Shown here piece after piece: positions 6,445-15,756 of a DNA stretch of 45,447 bases. The position numbers and the translations under genes are program-made. This DNA comes from Candidatus Desulfobacula maris. Lineage in GTDB: Bacteria > Desulfobacterota > Desulfobacteria > Desulfobacterales > Desulfobacteraceae. The notes below the pieces were generated by a model. That model worked only from the letters and a program-made list of their open reading frames with translations, had not been told where the DNA came from and did not search any database. The stretch lies in the NCBI GenBank assembly GCA_014383445.1, contig JACNHV010000252.1:1-45447 (forward strand), read 5' to 3'. Position 1 is the first letter of the stretch. Each line of letters starts with the position of its first letter.

Positions 6445-8667
6445 CTATTCTTCAAGTTCTGATATGGTATAACTGGCAGCTCTCAGTTTTTCTGTAGTAA
6501 TACGAGCAATTGCCGCATACAAATTTAATGTAATTTCTGGGTAATCATTCTTTAATTTATAAAAATTAGCACTGCTCAATTTGAAACAGGTGGAAAGTTC
6601 ACGGGTAATTATATCTGCTGACCTCGGTGACCCATCTATGAAAGACATTTCACCGAACATCGAACCGAATGTGCTTGTTAGTACTCTTTTTTTACGTTCT
6701 TTCGAGATCGGGATAATGACATCCACCGATCCTTTAACCAGGAAAAACATGGACTTTTCATTATCACCAAAGGATATTATTTTTTCATCTGCACGAAAAT
6801 CTACCTTTTCGAGATAGTTTGAAATAATCCTACTCTCTTTTTCATCAATCCCTTTATATTTAAAGAACTCATCCAGAGAGATTTCCTGGGGCAAATCAAG
6901 TTCATCTTTATGTTTTTCTAATATACTATCTTCAAAGTATTCTACGGCAAGACTAGTGTCGGAGAAGAATCTTTCTTCTCCAAAAATAGAAACCAATCCT
7001 TCTTCTGAAAGCAGACCCCAATGATTGCTGTGGGGATCCATATAGCTCATGGCGAGTTCGATTTTTTTTTGTTTGAATAATAAATATGTTTGTCCGAGGA
7101 CTTGACATCCGGTGCTGTCGATCCTGTTAATTCGTTTCATATCAAGAACAATATATTGTCCCCCTTCCTTTACAACTTTATCGATCTCGTCAACAAGATT
7201 ATCTGCTGACCCGAAGAAAAGAGCCCCTTCCAAGCCTATAACATATATTTTGTCCCTTTCTTTTTGCAAAATTTCAATTGCTTTTTCGAAGCGTTGTTTT
7301 TTGGAACTAATCTGTGATCCTCGATGTATACTTCTAATAATTGAACGGCCCATCTGGGCGATAAATACTAATATGGAAACAAGAATTCCCACAACAACGG
7401 CCATTATGAGGTTTAGCATGAGAACTACAATCATTACTGTTACAATAATAAATAAATCGTGCAGCAATTGACTTTTTTCTATACTCTTTCTTTGGTATAG
7501 CTTTTTTATGATCTGAACGCTTCTATTATTCATTAATTGTATGCATATATATATTACGACCCCTGCCATGACTGCCTTTGGAATGTAGCCAATCGGCTTG
7601 CCAAGGATCAAAATAAAAAAGAGAATGAATATTCCACAGAATACCCCTGAAAATTTAGTCCTTCCCCCGGAGAAATGATTTATCGAAGAGCGTCCCATAT
7701 AACCTGAAACTGGAATTCCACCGAATATTCCACCAACTGAATTTCCAATTCCCTGGGCAATCAACTCTTTATTGCCTTGTGGACGTGATTGAGTAATATT
7801 TTGAATCGAAACAATTGTTAATAATGACTCAATAGATCCGAGAATTGCAATGGCAAAGGCAGCGGGTATGATAATGGGAAAAAGGTAAGAAACAACTTCA
7901 TCTGGGAAAATATTAAAAAATGTAACCAGGTTGGATAAAGAAGGAACGGCAAAAGGAACTTCACCGATAACCGGGCCCAGCGTATCGACAGAAAAAGTGA
8001 ATTTAAGGATGTGGTAAATAAATGTTCCCCCTATTATACTTAAAATATTAGCCGGGAATTTTGTTTTATATTTGTTTCCAAAAAACATTATCAGCATAGT
8101 GCAGAGTGTAACAATAAGAGTTGGAATTGATATTTGTGTCAGGTTATTTAATATTCCATTTGAGTTGTTCATTTGTATTCCGAGACAAGGCCCGATTTGA
8201 CCGACAATAATCAGTAGAGATGTTCCATTTATAATTCCCAGGATAACAGGATATGAAATATTTTTTACAAGAGTTCCGAGACGTAACAGCCCAAAAAATA
8301 TTTGGAAAACTCCGCTAAGGAAAACAACGAAAAAGGTGATGGAAATTACCGAAAGCATGTCGAGATTTACAGCGGGATTAAAATTGTTGGTATTGATGAG
8401 TTTAGTGATTACAGCGGCAAAAATAAATGCTGCCGGAACAACAGGTCCGGATATCATTATTTTTGTGCTTCCAAAGATTGAGGCCAGCAATCCGTTGAAA
8501 ACTGAAGAGAACATCCCTGCGATAATACCGACCCCGACGAATTTAGGCCCGAGTGGGGCGAATGAGATCATTCCATAAACGATGTTACCACCTAAGGATA
8601 ATATAGCTGCAGCAAGAGCTCCTGATAAATCTCCCTTAAAGTTTGATAAATCATATTTTTTCTTCAT
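6445..8667 (-). CDS. SulP-family anion transporter with STAS and cNMP-binding domains
   Basis: This 740-residue inner-membrane protein has a SulP permease core (about residues 15-415, many hydrophobic helices). A C-terminal STAS domain follows (about 460-560, with EGALFFGSADNL and RIDSTGCQVL). A cyclic-nucleotide-binding domain ends it (about 610-735, cassette FGEMSFIDGSPRSADI). SulP proteins move sulfate, bicarbonate or other anions; the substrate cannot be read here. The cNMP domain suggests gating by cAMP or c-di-AMP-like ligands. The STAS domain keeps the D-S-T-G site where antagonist proteins are phosphorylated. ATG at 8667 has GCAGGT upstream; an in-frame ATG at 8691 has a ribosome site that abuts it and is less likely. 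It lies 104 bp after the formyltransferase gene and could share its transcript. Confidence 0.9.
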   Translation of the reverse strand: MKKKYDLSNFKGDLSGALAAAILSLGGNIVYGMISFAPLGPKFVGVGIIAGMFSSVFNGLLASIFGSTKIMISGPVVPAAFIFAAVITKLINTNNFNPAVNLDMLSVISITFFVVFLSGVFQIFFGLLRLGTLVKNISYPVILGIINGTSLLIIVGQIGPCLGIQMNNSNGILNNLTQISIPTLIVTLCTMLIMFFGNKYKTKFPANILSIIGGTFIYHILKFTFSVDTLGPVIGEVPFAVPSLSNLVTFFNIFPDEVVSYLFPIIIPAAFAIAILGSIESLLTIVSIQNITQSRPQGNKELIAQGIGNSVGGIFGGIPVSGYMGRSSINHFSGGRTKFSGVFCGIFILFFILILGKPIGYIPKAVMAGVVIYICIQLMNNRSVQIIKKLYQRKSIEKSQLLHDLFIIVTVMIVVLMLNLIMAVVVGILVSILVFIAQMGRSIIRSIHRGSQISSKKQRFEKAIEILQKERDKIYVIGLEGALFFGSADNLVDEIDKVVKEGGQYIVLDMKRINRIDSTGCQVLGQTYLLFKQKKIELAMSYMDPHSNHWGLLSEEGLVSIFGEERFFSDTSLAVEYFEDSILEKHKDELDLPQEISLDEFFKYKGIDEKESRIISNYLEKVDFRADEKIISFGDNEKSMFFLVKGSVDVIIPISKERKKRVLTSTFGSMFGEMSFIDGSPRSADIITRELSTCFKLSSANFYKLKNDYPEITLNLYAAIARITTEKLRAASYTISELEE

Positions 8668-8771
8668 AATACCTGCTTTTAATAAATTCATCCCTTAAGA
8701 AAGTGTCCATATTTTTTCTATCAGATCAATCTATTTTTATCCAGTCTAACCTTACTCGATTGTGCTCAAAA

Positions 8772-9578
8772 TTATGATCCGAACCTGTTAAGAATTTCAA
8801 GATATTCCTGATTATCTATTAATTTAAGTCCATTTCTGCAAAATCGTTTGAATTCCTCAGAAGTCGGGAATGTGTAATATCTTTTTCCAGATTCATCCTG
8901 GGGGAAAGTTTCAATTCTTTTCTGACTTTTATATACCAACAAGAGTTGTTCAAAAAGGTCAATGCCATGGGGATATAATTGACACATATGCCATAAAACT
9001 GACTTGGAATAATCAACAGGCATCATTTTGATACCTATAAGCGGACCCGTATCTATTCCTACATCCACCTTGTGCAGGGTACAACCCACATTGATATCTC
9101 CATTGAACATTGCCCTGAATGGAGCATAAACGCCCCTGTATTCCGGCAAAGATCCAGGATGTATATTGTATATACCTAAGTTGGGAATATCTATAATATT
9201 TTTTTTAAATATAAAATCATTTCGAATTGATAAAATAATATCAGGATTAATATTCCTTATATATTTTTCCCAGTCGTTGGAATTAATATCATCAGAAATT
9301 ACAACAGGGATATTATATTTCTTTTTGATCTGGTTAAAGGTGAGATATTCTGAGAGATATTCTTCCTTATCATTTTTCTCAAGCAATGGGAAAATCTGAT
9401 GAATAAGCAAATCTCTTTCATAAAAGATAAAATCAGCGGACTCTTTTATTTGTCTTTCTGTTGCGGTAAATTTATCGCTCAGGATCACATGGTATTCATG
9501 GGATGCAATATGTTTCAGCACATAATTTAGTGCTATACACCCTTCCAGATCACGCTTGATACAAACAATGATTTTCAT
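8772..9578 (-). CDS. Formyltransferase-family enzyme (Fmt/PurN-like N domain)
   Basis: This 268-residue enzyme has the formyltransferase fold of PurN, Fmt and sugar-N-formyltransferases. The signature is clear: Asn138 and His140 in YNIHPGSLPEYRG, and Asp176 in VDVGIDTGPLIG, matching the catalytic Asn-His-Asp triad. It should transfer a formyl group from 10-formyl-tetrahydrofolate to an amine. It lacks the Fmt C-terminal tRNA-binding domain and does not look like housekeeping Fmt or PurN. Its ATG overlaps the stop of the ATP-grasp gene (ATGA, 9575-9578), so the two are translationally coupled and probably act on the same small molecule. The acceptor is unknown. Confidence 0.85.
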   Translation of the reverse strand: MKIIVCIKRDLEGCIALNYVLKHIASHEYHVILSDKFTATERQIKESADFIFYERDLLIHQIFPLLEKNDKEEYLSEYLTFNQIKKKYNIPVVISDDINSNDWEKYIRNINPDIILSIRNDFIFKKNIIDIPNLGIYNIHPGSLPEYRGVYAPFRAMFNGDINVGCTLHKVDVGIDTGPLIGIKMMPVDYSKSVLWHMCQLYPHGIDLFEQLLLVYKSQKRIETFPQDESGKRYYTFPTSEEFKRFCRNGLKLIDNQEYLEILNRFGS

Positions 9579-10663
9579 AAGAAATTAATATCCAAATAAT
9601 AATCAGTATTGAGCATATGCCTGTTATACTCATTTTCAATAAAGATCTTTAACATGTGATATGCATTGCAGGAATCATATTTTTTCTTATACGCTTCAAT
9701 AAACCCCCTTAAAGCAGGGTTGCAATTATTTTCAAGAAAATATATTTCCTTTTCTGCCGTAATTATAAAATCCATTCTTGATAAATTTTGGCAATCAATG
9801 TCTTTAAAAACCTTACGGACAAATTCACTTATGGCAGGGATTTCTTCTTTTAAAAAAAAATCATGGGATTTTTCAATGACCTTATATTTATCCTGCGTAC
9901 TTAAAAAGGCGTTTTTTTTTTCAAATTGCTTTGTGGCCAGGATATCAACGGTTCCATCCTTTTCCATACAATAGCAGCCATACTCCTCACCCTGGATATA
10001 TTCCTGAATAATAGCCCAGCGATCATACTCAAGAATTTTTTCAACAAGATCTTTAATTGCTCCATGGTTTTGTTTGTAACACTGAAACATCATTGTATAA
10101 ATACTTGAGCCCAAAGAATTGGGTTTGACAATAATCCGTTGATTTTCAAACGCTGTAAAAGCCTTTTCCAACTCTTCCACACAAGTGATATACACAGTGT
10201 TTGGAATTTTAATATCTGAATAATTTGTACCCACAAATTGATTCAGATGAAACTTACTTCGACAAATACCAAAACTCAAGGACGAACCAAAAGTACCTTT
10301 AAGTGCATAATTCTGGGCTATGCTTGTAAATCGTCCGTCTATTCCTATGGATCCATCACAAATAAGGTAAACAAATTCATTATTTTCCTTGATCATGGAA
10401 AAGGCATCCATAAGGCTATAAGAAGTTGTACATTCAGAATTAAAATAAAATTCGGCTGGTTTTATTAAATCAACTGAAGAAACCACCACTTTACCATTTC
10501 GTTTTATGTAGTATATACTTGACAACTCAATTTCATCATCTGTTGCTGCCGATTGTATATCTATATAAAAATTTTTAAAACTGAAAATACTGACATCATG
10601 TTCTGCGTATAGGCCACCAAATACCGCTGCAATTTTTTTTGGATATTGTATTTCCAATTCCAT
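9575..10663 (-). CDS. D-Ala-D-Ala-ligase-like ATP-grasp enzyme
   Basis: This 362-residue protein resembles D-alanine-D-alanine ligase. The N-terminus reads AAVFGGLYAEHDVSIFS, the Ddl FGGxSxExxVS motif. A central ATP-grasp fold follows, and the metal-binding Asp, Glu and Asn are kept in RMDFII and FLENNCNP. The Ddl substrate-loop consensus NTxPGMT is replaced by NCNPALR, so the second substrate may differ from D-Ala. The protein is somewhat longer than typical Ddl. It should form an amide bond between two amino-acid-like substrates using ATP. It is coupled to the formyltransferase by a 4-bp overlap and sits 33 bp after the binding-protein gene. A cell-wall ddl would normally lie with mur genes; none is here. 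Confidence 0.82.
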   Translation of the reverse strand: MELEIQYPKKIAAVFGGLYAEHDVSIFSFKNFYIDIQSAATDDEIELSSIYYIKRNGKVVVSSVDLIKPAEFYFNSECTTSYSLMDAFSMIKENNEFVYLICDGSIGIDGRFTSIAQNYALKGTFGSSLSFGICRSKFHLNQFVGTNYSDIKIPNTVYITCVEELEKAFTAFENQRIIVKPNSLGSSIYTMMFQCYKQNHGAIKDLVEKILEYDRWAIIQEYIQGEEYGCYCMEKDGTVDILATKQFEKKNAFLSTQDKYKVIEKSHDFFLKEEIPAISEFVRKVFKDIDCQNLSRMDFIITAEKEIYFLENNCNPALRGFIEAYKKKYDSCNAYHMLKIFIENEYNRHMLNTDYYLDINFL

Positions 10664-10696
10664 TTTGGTTCCTATTTAATAGAAATAATTAAATTT

Positions 10697-11854
10697 TCAT
10701 TCTGCGACTTCAATTTCATTAAAAATCTCATCTGCTGCACTGAGAATATCCACAGACGGATTAAAACCAATTTTTTCAGCCTCAGCAATATTGATTGCTA
10801 TTTTGGGAGGGTCTTCAAAAACTTGAACCAGGTCACCCGGAGCAGCACCATTAAAAACCTTTGCAATTGTTTCAGCATGAAACATGGATATATATTTGTA
10901 ATTTGCCTGGGAAATACTCATGAGAACGCCATGTTTTACTTCATTGGATCCGCCCTGGGAGAATGTTGGAATTTCATTTTCAGTTAATGGTTTCATTAAC
11001 TGAGGAAGACTTTTTAAGGTTACCCCTGTCTGTACCGTAATATATACTGCATCCACTTTTTGGGCCAGTTTCTTATGACATTCTACAGTCATATCTATCA
11101 ATTTCTGCCCCTCCACTTTATCTGGCAAAAGACATTTTTCTACTTTAAATCCCAACTGGGATGCCATAGCCTCAATATCTTCTACAGCAGCATAGCTTCG
11201 ACCTACAACAGTATCAATGTATGCAATCCCTAGTTTTTCAAACCCCACAATATCATGGAAAAGACTGATTTGTCTTTGAAAACGTGTAGGATCAACCCTT
11301 GCATGAACATGACTAAACCCTGAATCTTGTTCGCTAATAATTATTTTTGCCTGAATGGGATTACTTGTAGAGCATACAATGGTTGGTACGGAATGTTCAT
11401 TATTTGCTAAATCCTGCCCTGCCCATGTACCATTGGCAATTATAAGATCAATATCTTTTTTATTGTTCAGCCGTTTTATGATTTCTGATTTATTTTTCGT
11501 TCTCAACTCACTTTTCCAGCCAGAAGACCAATATGCATTATCAACAAATTCAATATAGTCGCTTTTAATATTTTTAGAAATCCAATGCCAGAGTTTGGAA
11601 GAATCAGTTGGGTCTTCAAAATCAGGGATATTAATTTGTTCGATCCACCCGAGTTCGGCAAGACTTCCGACAATACCTTTGAGTATAGTCGGATACATTG
11701 AATATTTTCCGCCCTCAAGATAGCCAATCTTATATTTTTGTGTATTATTTTTTTTAATTGGTTTTATACTGAATTTGTCAGAAGCAAAAGAATATTGAAT
11801 GAAGCTCAATAAAATGAAAAGAATTAATAATAATGAAAATTTATTTTTACCCAT
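10697..11854 (-). CDS. Orphan ABC_sub_bind periplasmic protein 1
   Basis: This 385-residue exported protein carries a signal peptide (residues 1-24, cleavage after SFA) and an ABC_sub_bind fold (PF04392 / COG2984 type). Typical elements are YKIGYLEGG, DLIIANGTWAGQDLA, VYITVQTGV and the C-terminal NPSVDILSAADEI. Family members bind small hydrophobic or amino-acid ligands and normally pair with a permease and an ATPase. Neither is encoded here, so a receptor role for the neighbouring membrane sensors is more likely than uptake. The start has AGGAG upstream. A paralogue at 18603 shares the C-terminal NPSxDILSAADxI motif. The ligand is unknown. Confidence 0.85.
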   Translation of the reverse strand: MGKNKFSLLLILFILLSFIQYSFASDKFSIKPIKKNNTQKYKIGYLEGGKYSMYPTILKGIVGSLAELGWIEQINIPDFEDPTDSSKLWHWISKNIKSDYIEFVDNAYWSSGWKSELRTKNKSEIIKRLNNKKDIDLIIANGTWAGQDLANNEHSVPTIVCSTSNPIQAKIIISEQDSGFSHVHARVDPTRFQRQISLFHDIVGFEKLGIAYIDTVVGRSYAAVEDIEAMASQLGFKVEKCLLPDKVEGQKLIDMTVECHKKLAQKVDAVYITVQTGVTLKSLPQLMKPLTENEIPTFSQGGSNEVKHGVLMSISQANYKYISMFHAETIAKVFNGAAPGDLVQVFEDPPKIAINIAEAEKIGFNPSVDILSAADEIFNEIEVAE

Positions 11855-11977
11855 ATACTTTTCTCCTGCTTAATAATAATTTATAAAGTTATCCATCCTT
11901 ACTGCTGCTTCCCTTAAAGTTTTAATACAAGATTATAACTTAAATAATTTTGTATTAAAATTTATTTTTCAATACTT

Positions 11978-12202
11978 TTACATCAATGCCTCTTTTTTTG
12001 AAACAATTATAAATAATATTGTAAGAAAAATGTGATACATTCCATCATACAAATTTTCCTTAGAGTTATATTTGCTGGTTCCTTTTTTATCCATTGAATA
12101 ATCAGGAATTAAATTTGACGGGATAAATTTTTGAACCTTATCAGGATCTATGCTGTATAAAATTTTTCCATCAGGCAGTGCAATTGATAATGCAATTGTT
12201 TT
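11978..12202 (-). pseudogene. Truncated sensor-domain fragment
   Basis: Between the racemase and binding-protein genes is a 74-codon open frame without a usable start codon; a TGA lies directly upstream at 12203-12205. Its translation is protein-like: ALPDGKILYSIDPDKVQKF, then a hydrophobic segment (MYHIFLTILFIIVS) before the stop. The DGKILYS stretch resembles DTQGKPIYS in the sensor at 15757 and SENNILYS in the MFS sensor at 16577. I read it as the remnant of a related sensor gene that lost its 5' part. The rest of 11855-12219 holds nothing I can support. A chance open frame cannot be excluded. Confidence 0.4.
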
Positions 12203-12219
12203 TCAGGATATTTAAATTT

Positions 12220-13299
12220 TTATTCATCTGACTTTTGTTTATAGATAATACTGGTAAACGGAGAAATAAAACTCTGATGCATACTCATGTAGTTCATTTT
12301 AAATTCAACAAAATCCCCAGGTTTCAAATCTTCCCGGCTATTTGTAAAATCAATGATTGTATAATTACTATTGACACAAACTATCTCCAAACCATCACCC
12401 ACAGGTTGAAGTCCTTCAGGGTATGTGTCACAAATACCAAAATTCATTATTGCTCTTTTCCTCACTCCGGTATGCAGGAACTCAGGTTTATATCCAAATG
12501 CATTTTTACCAATATTTTTTGGCTGATCAATTCTTTTTTCACTTGTTTCCAGTACATCACTTCTAAAAATCAAAACATCATCATGCAAGTCTTTATGTTT
12601 TTTATCAATGGTTGGAATATTGCCAAGAAAAATAGCTTCACCCAGCCTGATTTGATTGATTTTATCAGGCAGGCGACTTGTTTCCAACCAATCAAGCATA
12701 ACAGAACCACCAATTGAGATTGTTTTAACAGGCAAGCTTAATTGCGTTTCTATCTGGATTGCCAATTCCTGCAAAATATTAATATTCTGCTCGTTTGGAA
12801 TCATTCCGGCACAGCACCCTAGATTCGCTCCGATACCAGAAAAATCCAGCCTTAGATTTTTTATTTCATGGATTTGTTTTACTATATCAACAACATTTTC
12901 CGGCAAAACCCCTTCACGCAAATCACCTGTATCAACCATAAGAATAATGTTGTGAGATCTGTCTTCCTCAATCAATACCTCATTTATCTTCTTTATGACT
13001 GATATTTCAGAATTAAAACTTGTGCCAAAATATTGAATAATATTGCTGAGGTTATGAATGGAGGGCAAAGATATAAAAACAGGCTTTTGGGGGAATACTT
13101 TTTCATAGGTATTATTTACAGGCAGGTTGGAAAATCCGACATTATCAATACCATTTGATATCATTTCATGAATAATAATGGGATTTAATCCAGATCCTTT
13201 CAATATACCCGTAATTTTAAGACCAAAATTATTACAATGTTGCACTAAGAATTGTATGTTATGTTTTAGTTTTTTTATGTCTATTGTCAGTTGGGCCAT
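12220..13299 (-). CDS. PLP-dependent amino-acid racemase (ornithine/alanine racemase family)
   Basis: This 359-residue protein fits the COG3457 racemase family (ornithine racemase Orr, YhfX), not classical Alr. Lys34 in GILKGSGLNP is the expected PLP-binding lysine. Other family features are ILMVDTGDLREGVLPE, SGIGANLGCCAG, ISIGGS followed by RLGEAIFLGN, and GVRKRAIMNFG near the C-terminus. It should interconvert L- and D- forms of an amino acid in the cytosol. The substrate may be ornithine, alanine or another amino acid. It follows the SpoIIE phosphatase gene by 113 bp on the same strand and precedes the ATP-grasp and formyltransferase genes, so a D-amino acid may feed those enzymes. No clear Shine-Dalgarno sequence precedes the ATG. 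Confidence 0.83.
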   Translation of the reverse strand: MAQLTIDIKKLKHNIQFLVQHCNNFGLKITGILKGSGLNPIIIHEMISNGIDNVGFSNLPVNNTYEKVFPQKPVFISLPSIHNLSNIIQYFGTSFNSEISVIKKINEVLIEEDRSHNIILMVDTGDLREGVLPENVVDIVKQIHEIKNLRLDFSGIGANLGCCAGMIPNEQNINILQELAIQIETQLSLPVKTISIGGSVMLDWLETSRLPDKINQIRLGEAIFLGNIPTIDKKHKDLHDDVLIFRSDVLETSEKRIDQPKNIGKNAFGYKPEFLHTGVRKRAIMNFGICDTYPEGLQPVGDGLEIVCVNSNYTIIDFTNSREDLKPGDFVEFKMNYMSMHQSFISPFTSIIYKQKSDE

Positions 13300-13412
13300 G
13301 TATTTATTGCCATATCATATAATCATCCAAATTAACCTGACTATCTGTTTTAAGTTCCGTATTCAAATCATTTTCAAATATTTTTTCAAATTGAAATTTA
13401 ACAAAATCAAGA

Positions 13413-15434
13413 CTAAAGTTTATTTCCATTATATTTTATCATCAACATGGCAATATCATCTGATTGAGGCGCTGGGTGTGAGTGTTCCCGTACGCTGTTC
13501 AAGACTGTCTCAACCACTTCATTTGCTGACTTGTCTTTATTTTTTGATACCTGGGAAAGCAATTTTTTATTGGAGTATTGCTCCTCTTTAATATTCATTG
13601 CTTCATTCACGCCATCTGTATAAAGGAAAAAACTCTCTCCAGAAGACAAGAACAATGAATTATCAGAGTATGATATACCCGGCATTGCTCCAACCAGCGG
13701 TTCATTTTTTCCCTCTTTAAAAAATACCTCAGTGTCATTGGGTACAACAATCGGCGGATTATGCCCGCCATTTGCATATTTAATTTCACCGGTTTTTATA
13801 TTCAAAATACCGATAATAAGTGTAACAAACATGGACCTTGGATTATCCGCACTTAAAACATTGTTTATATTGTGCATCATTGCACTGGGTGAATGCTCTT
13901 TTCCACTTAATGTTCTGATCAACGTTCTTGTCACAACCATGAACAATGCAGCCGGAATCCCCTTATCTGAAACATCGCCTAAAGTAAAACACATATGATC
14001 TTTATCAATCATAAAGAAGTCATACAGGTCACCACCAATCTCCTTTGCCGGTATCAAAGTGGCATACAGATCAAATTCCTTGTATTCAGGAAAAGAAGGG
14101 AAGGTTTTAGGCACCATTCCGAGCTGAATTTCTCTGGCAATGTTGAGTTCACTCTCAATTCTTTCTCTTGAAGAAGTTATCTTAATAAGATCTTGAATAT
14201 TTTTACTTAACTCCTGTCTCATCAAGATAAAAGATGAAGCAAGGTCTCCGACTTCATCTTTATATTTGTCCGGTAAATCATCAATGGGTGTTCTCTTTTC
14301 CAACGGCTTTGTAAAATCCAGTTCAGGAAGCTTTTTCGCATATAATGATAATAGATTAAGAGGTTTTGCAATACGGGTCACCAGAATAAAAACAGCAATT
14401 AACCCGGCCATGAACATCAAAAGTATTATTAAGCTCTGTCTTATGACAAGTTTTTTGGCAGGTTTGTTGATTTCATTGACAGGTACCATAACACTTGTAT
14501 ACCATTTTAGCGGTTTGAAATAGTTACAATATGCAATCATGGATTTATTGGTATCATAATTTGATGATATAAAACGAAGTTCTGAAATATCAGATTTTGA
14601 AGATTCTTTAATATCTTCGTAAACAGTATTATTAGTCAATATATTCATGGACAGATGAATATCGTTTTTAATATGTTTTGGAGGCGGAATAAATATATTG
14701 TCATTTGAGTCAAACATATAAACAAATCCATTCTCTGTGATGTTTAACTGCTTGGAATATTGAATGAGTGATTTTATTATTTTCTTTTGTTTAATCTGTG
14801 CTTCAGCTTCAATATCGCTGATATCTATTGATGTTGCTATGGTGTATCCCCATTGGTCTAAAGGCAGAAAAAAGGCTAGTACTGAGTTAGCTTTTCCGTC
14901 ATCAGAGTTGATCATACAAACTGCATAATCTCCTTGTTTTTTTAAATTATTAAAACCCATCACTTCGGATATATTTCTTTGTTTTATATCTTTTACATTT
15001 TTATAGGTTTCATTTGTTATGTTTTTATTGGAACTGGCTAAAACTTGAGAATCTTTGCTTATAATAAAGTAATCAATTGCATCAAAAGGAGCTGCATTTA
15101 ACCATTCAAGTGCATGTTTAACAGCCTGGGGCTCTGGCAGATCTTCCCTTACAGAGCTGTGATAACCCTTGAAAACCGATTCAATCATACTGGCTGCTTG
15201 TTTTAACTGCTGCCTTTTTAAAAGAGTCATTGTCCTCTTATCTGACAGCAGGTTGTGATATTCGTCCTTAATAATAAGATCCAGGGAGTGGAGGATATTT
15301 ATTGCAGACTTTTTCTGAGCTACCAGCATTGCATTCCCAACGTCTCTATTCGTAAAATAGATATTTACGATTGCGCTGATAACCATCACCAGAGTGACAA
15401 AAAAAATGATTTTTCCTTTAATAGTTAAAAACAT
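13413..15434 (-). CDS. Membrane-bound Cache-HAMP-SpoIIE phosphatase
   Basis: This 673-residue transmembrane receptor phosphatase has a first membrane helix at residues 8-26. A large periplasmic region (about 27-325) looks like a double Cache domain, with ALEWLNAAPFDAIDYFIIS and WGYTIATSIDIS. A second helix lies at about 331-350, then HAMP (about 352-415) and a PP2C/SpoIIE domain (about 450-670). Catalytic motifs are intact: EIGGDLYDFF near 465, GDVSDKGIPAALFM, GGHNPP, YTDGVNEA and SDDIAML. It should dephosphorylate a STAS protein after a periplasmic ligand binds. AGGTGA precedes the ATG. As the first gene of the minus-strand racemase operon it probably senses the ligand this locus handles. 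Confidence 0.92.
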   Translation of the reverse strand: MFLTIKGKIIFFVTLVMVISAIVNIYFTNRDVGNAMLVAQKKSAINILHSLDLIIKDEYHNLLSDKRTMTLLKRQQLKQAASMIESVFKGYHSSVREDLPEPQAVKHALEWLNAAPFDAIDYFIISKDSQVLASSNKNITNETYKNVKDIKQRNISEVMGFNNLKKQGDYAVCMINSDDGKANSVLAFFLPLDQWGYTIATSIDISDIEAEAQIKQKKIIKSLIQYSKQLNITENGFVYMFDSNDNIFIPPPKHIKNDIHLSMNILTNNTVYEDIKESSKSDISELRFISSNYDTNKSMIAYCNYFKPLKWYTSVMVPVNEINKPAKKLVIRQSLIILLMFMAGLIAVFILVTRIAKPLNLLSLYAKKLPELDFTKPLEKRTPIDDLPDKYKDEVGDLASSFILMRQELSKNIQDLIKITSSRERIESELNIAREIQLGMVPKTFPSFPEYKEFDLYATLIPAKEIGGDLYDFFMIDKDHMCFTLGDVSDKGIPAALFMVVTRTLIRTLSGKEHSPSAMMHNINNVLSADNPRSMFVTLIIGILNIKTGEIKYANGGHNPPIVVPNDTEVFFKEGKNEPLVGAMPGISYSDNSLFLSSGESFFLYTDGVNEAMNIKEEQYSNKKLLSQVSKNKDKSANEVVETVLNSVREHSHPAPQSDDIAMLMIKYNGNKL

Positions 15435-15756
15435 TAAATCACCTATTTGTCTTGGTTAGTTTCCGGATAGGTTTTTTCATAAATGATTTTTCTTTTTATT
15501 AACAGTTTTTTTGGCAATATATTATCACAAACAATTATGTGATAAATTCACCGACTATTTGTGCTATAACATATTCACTTCCGGCAATCAAAGGATAACT
15601 TTCAAATGTTTATTTAACTCTTTGAAGAATATTTCTATCTGCTATCTGTAAGTGCCTATCTCTATTATAATATCTGTTTAGCATCAGTTTTTGCTTGACC
15701 ACATCATACCAGTATGATGATATAGCAGGTCAGGCACTAAAATTGAAGGCTGTTGA
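15435..15756. promoter_or_regulatory. Divergent regulatory region
   Basis: This 322-bp non-coding region separates the minus-strand racemase operon from the plus-strand sensor/transporter genes. A perfect inverted repeat, ttatcaca-N8-tgtgataa, lies at 15522-15545, about 90 bp before the phosphatase start. A second palindrome, catcata-ccag-tatgatg, lies at 15702-15719, about 40 bp before the sensor start. Its right arm contains a TATGAT that could be a -10 element, with a poor -35 (TTGCTT at 15691). The palindromes may be operators for a shared regulator, or just hairpins. Confidence 0.4.

Noticed and set aside
8692-8771. Possible sigma-54 site upstream of the SulP gene (tggacactttcttaag)
   Set aside because: The invariant GC at -12 is missing.
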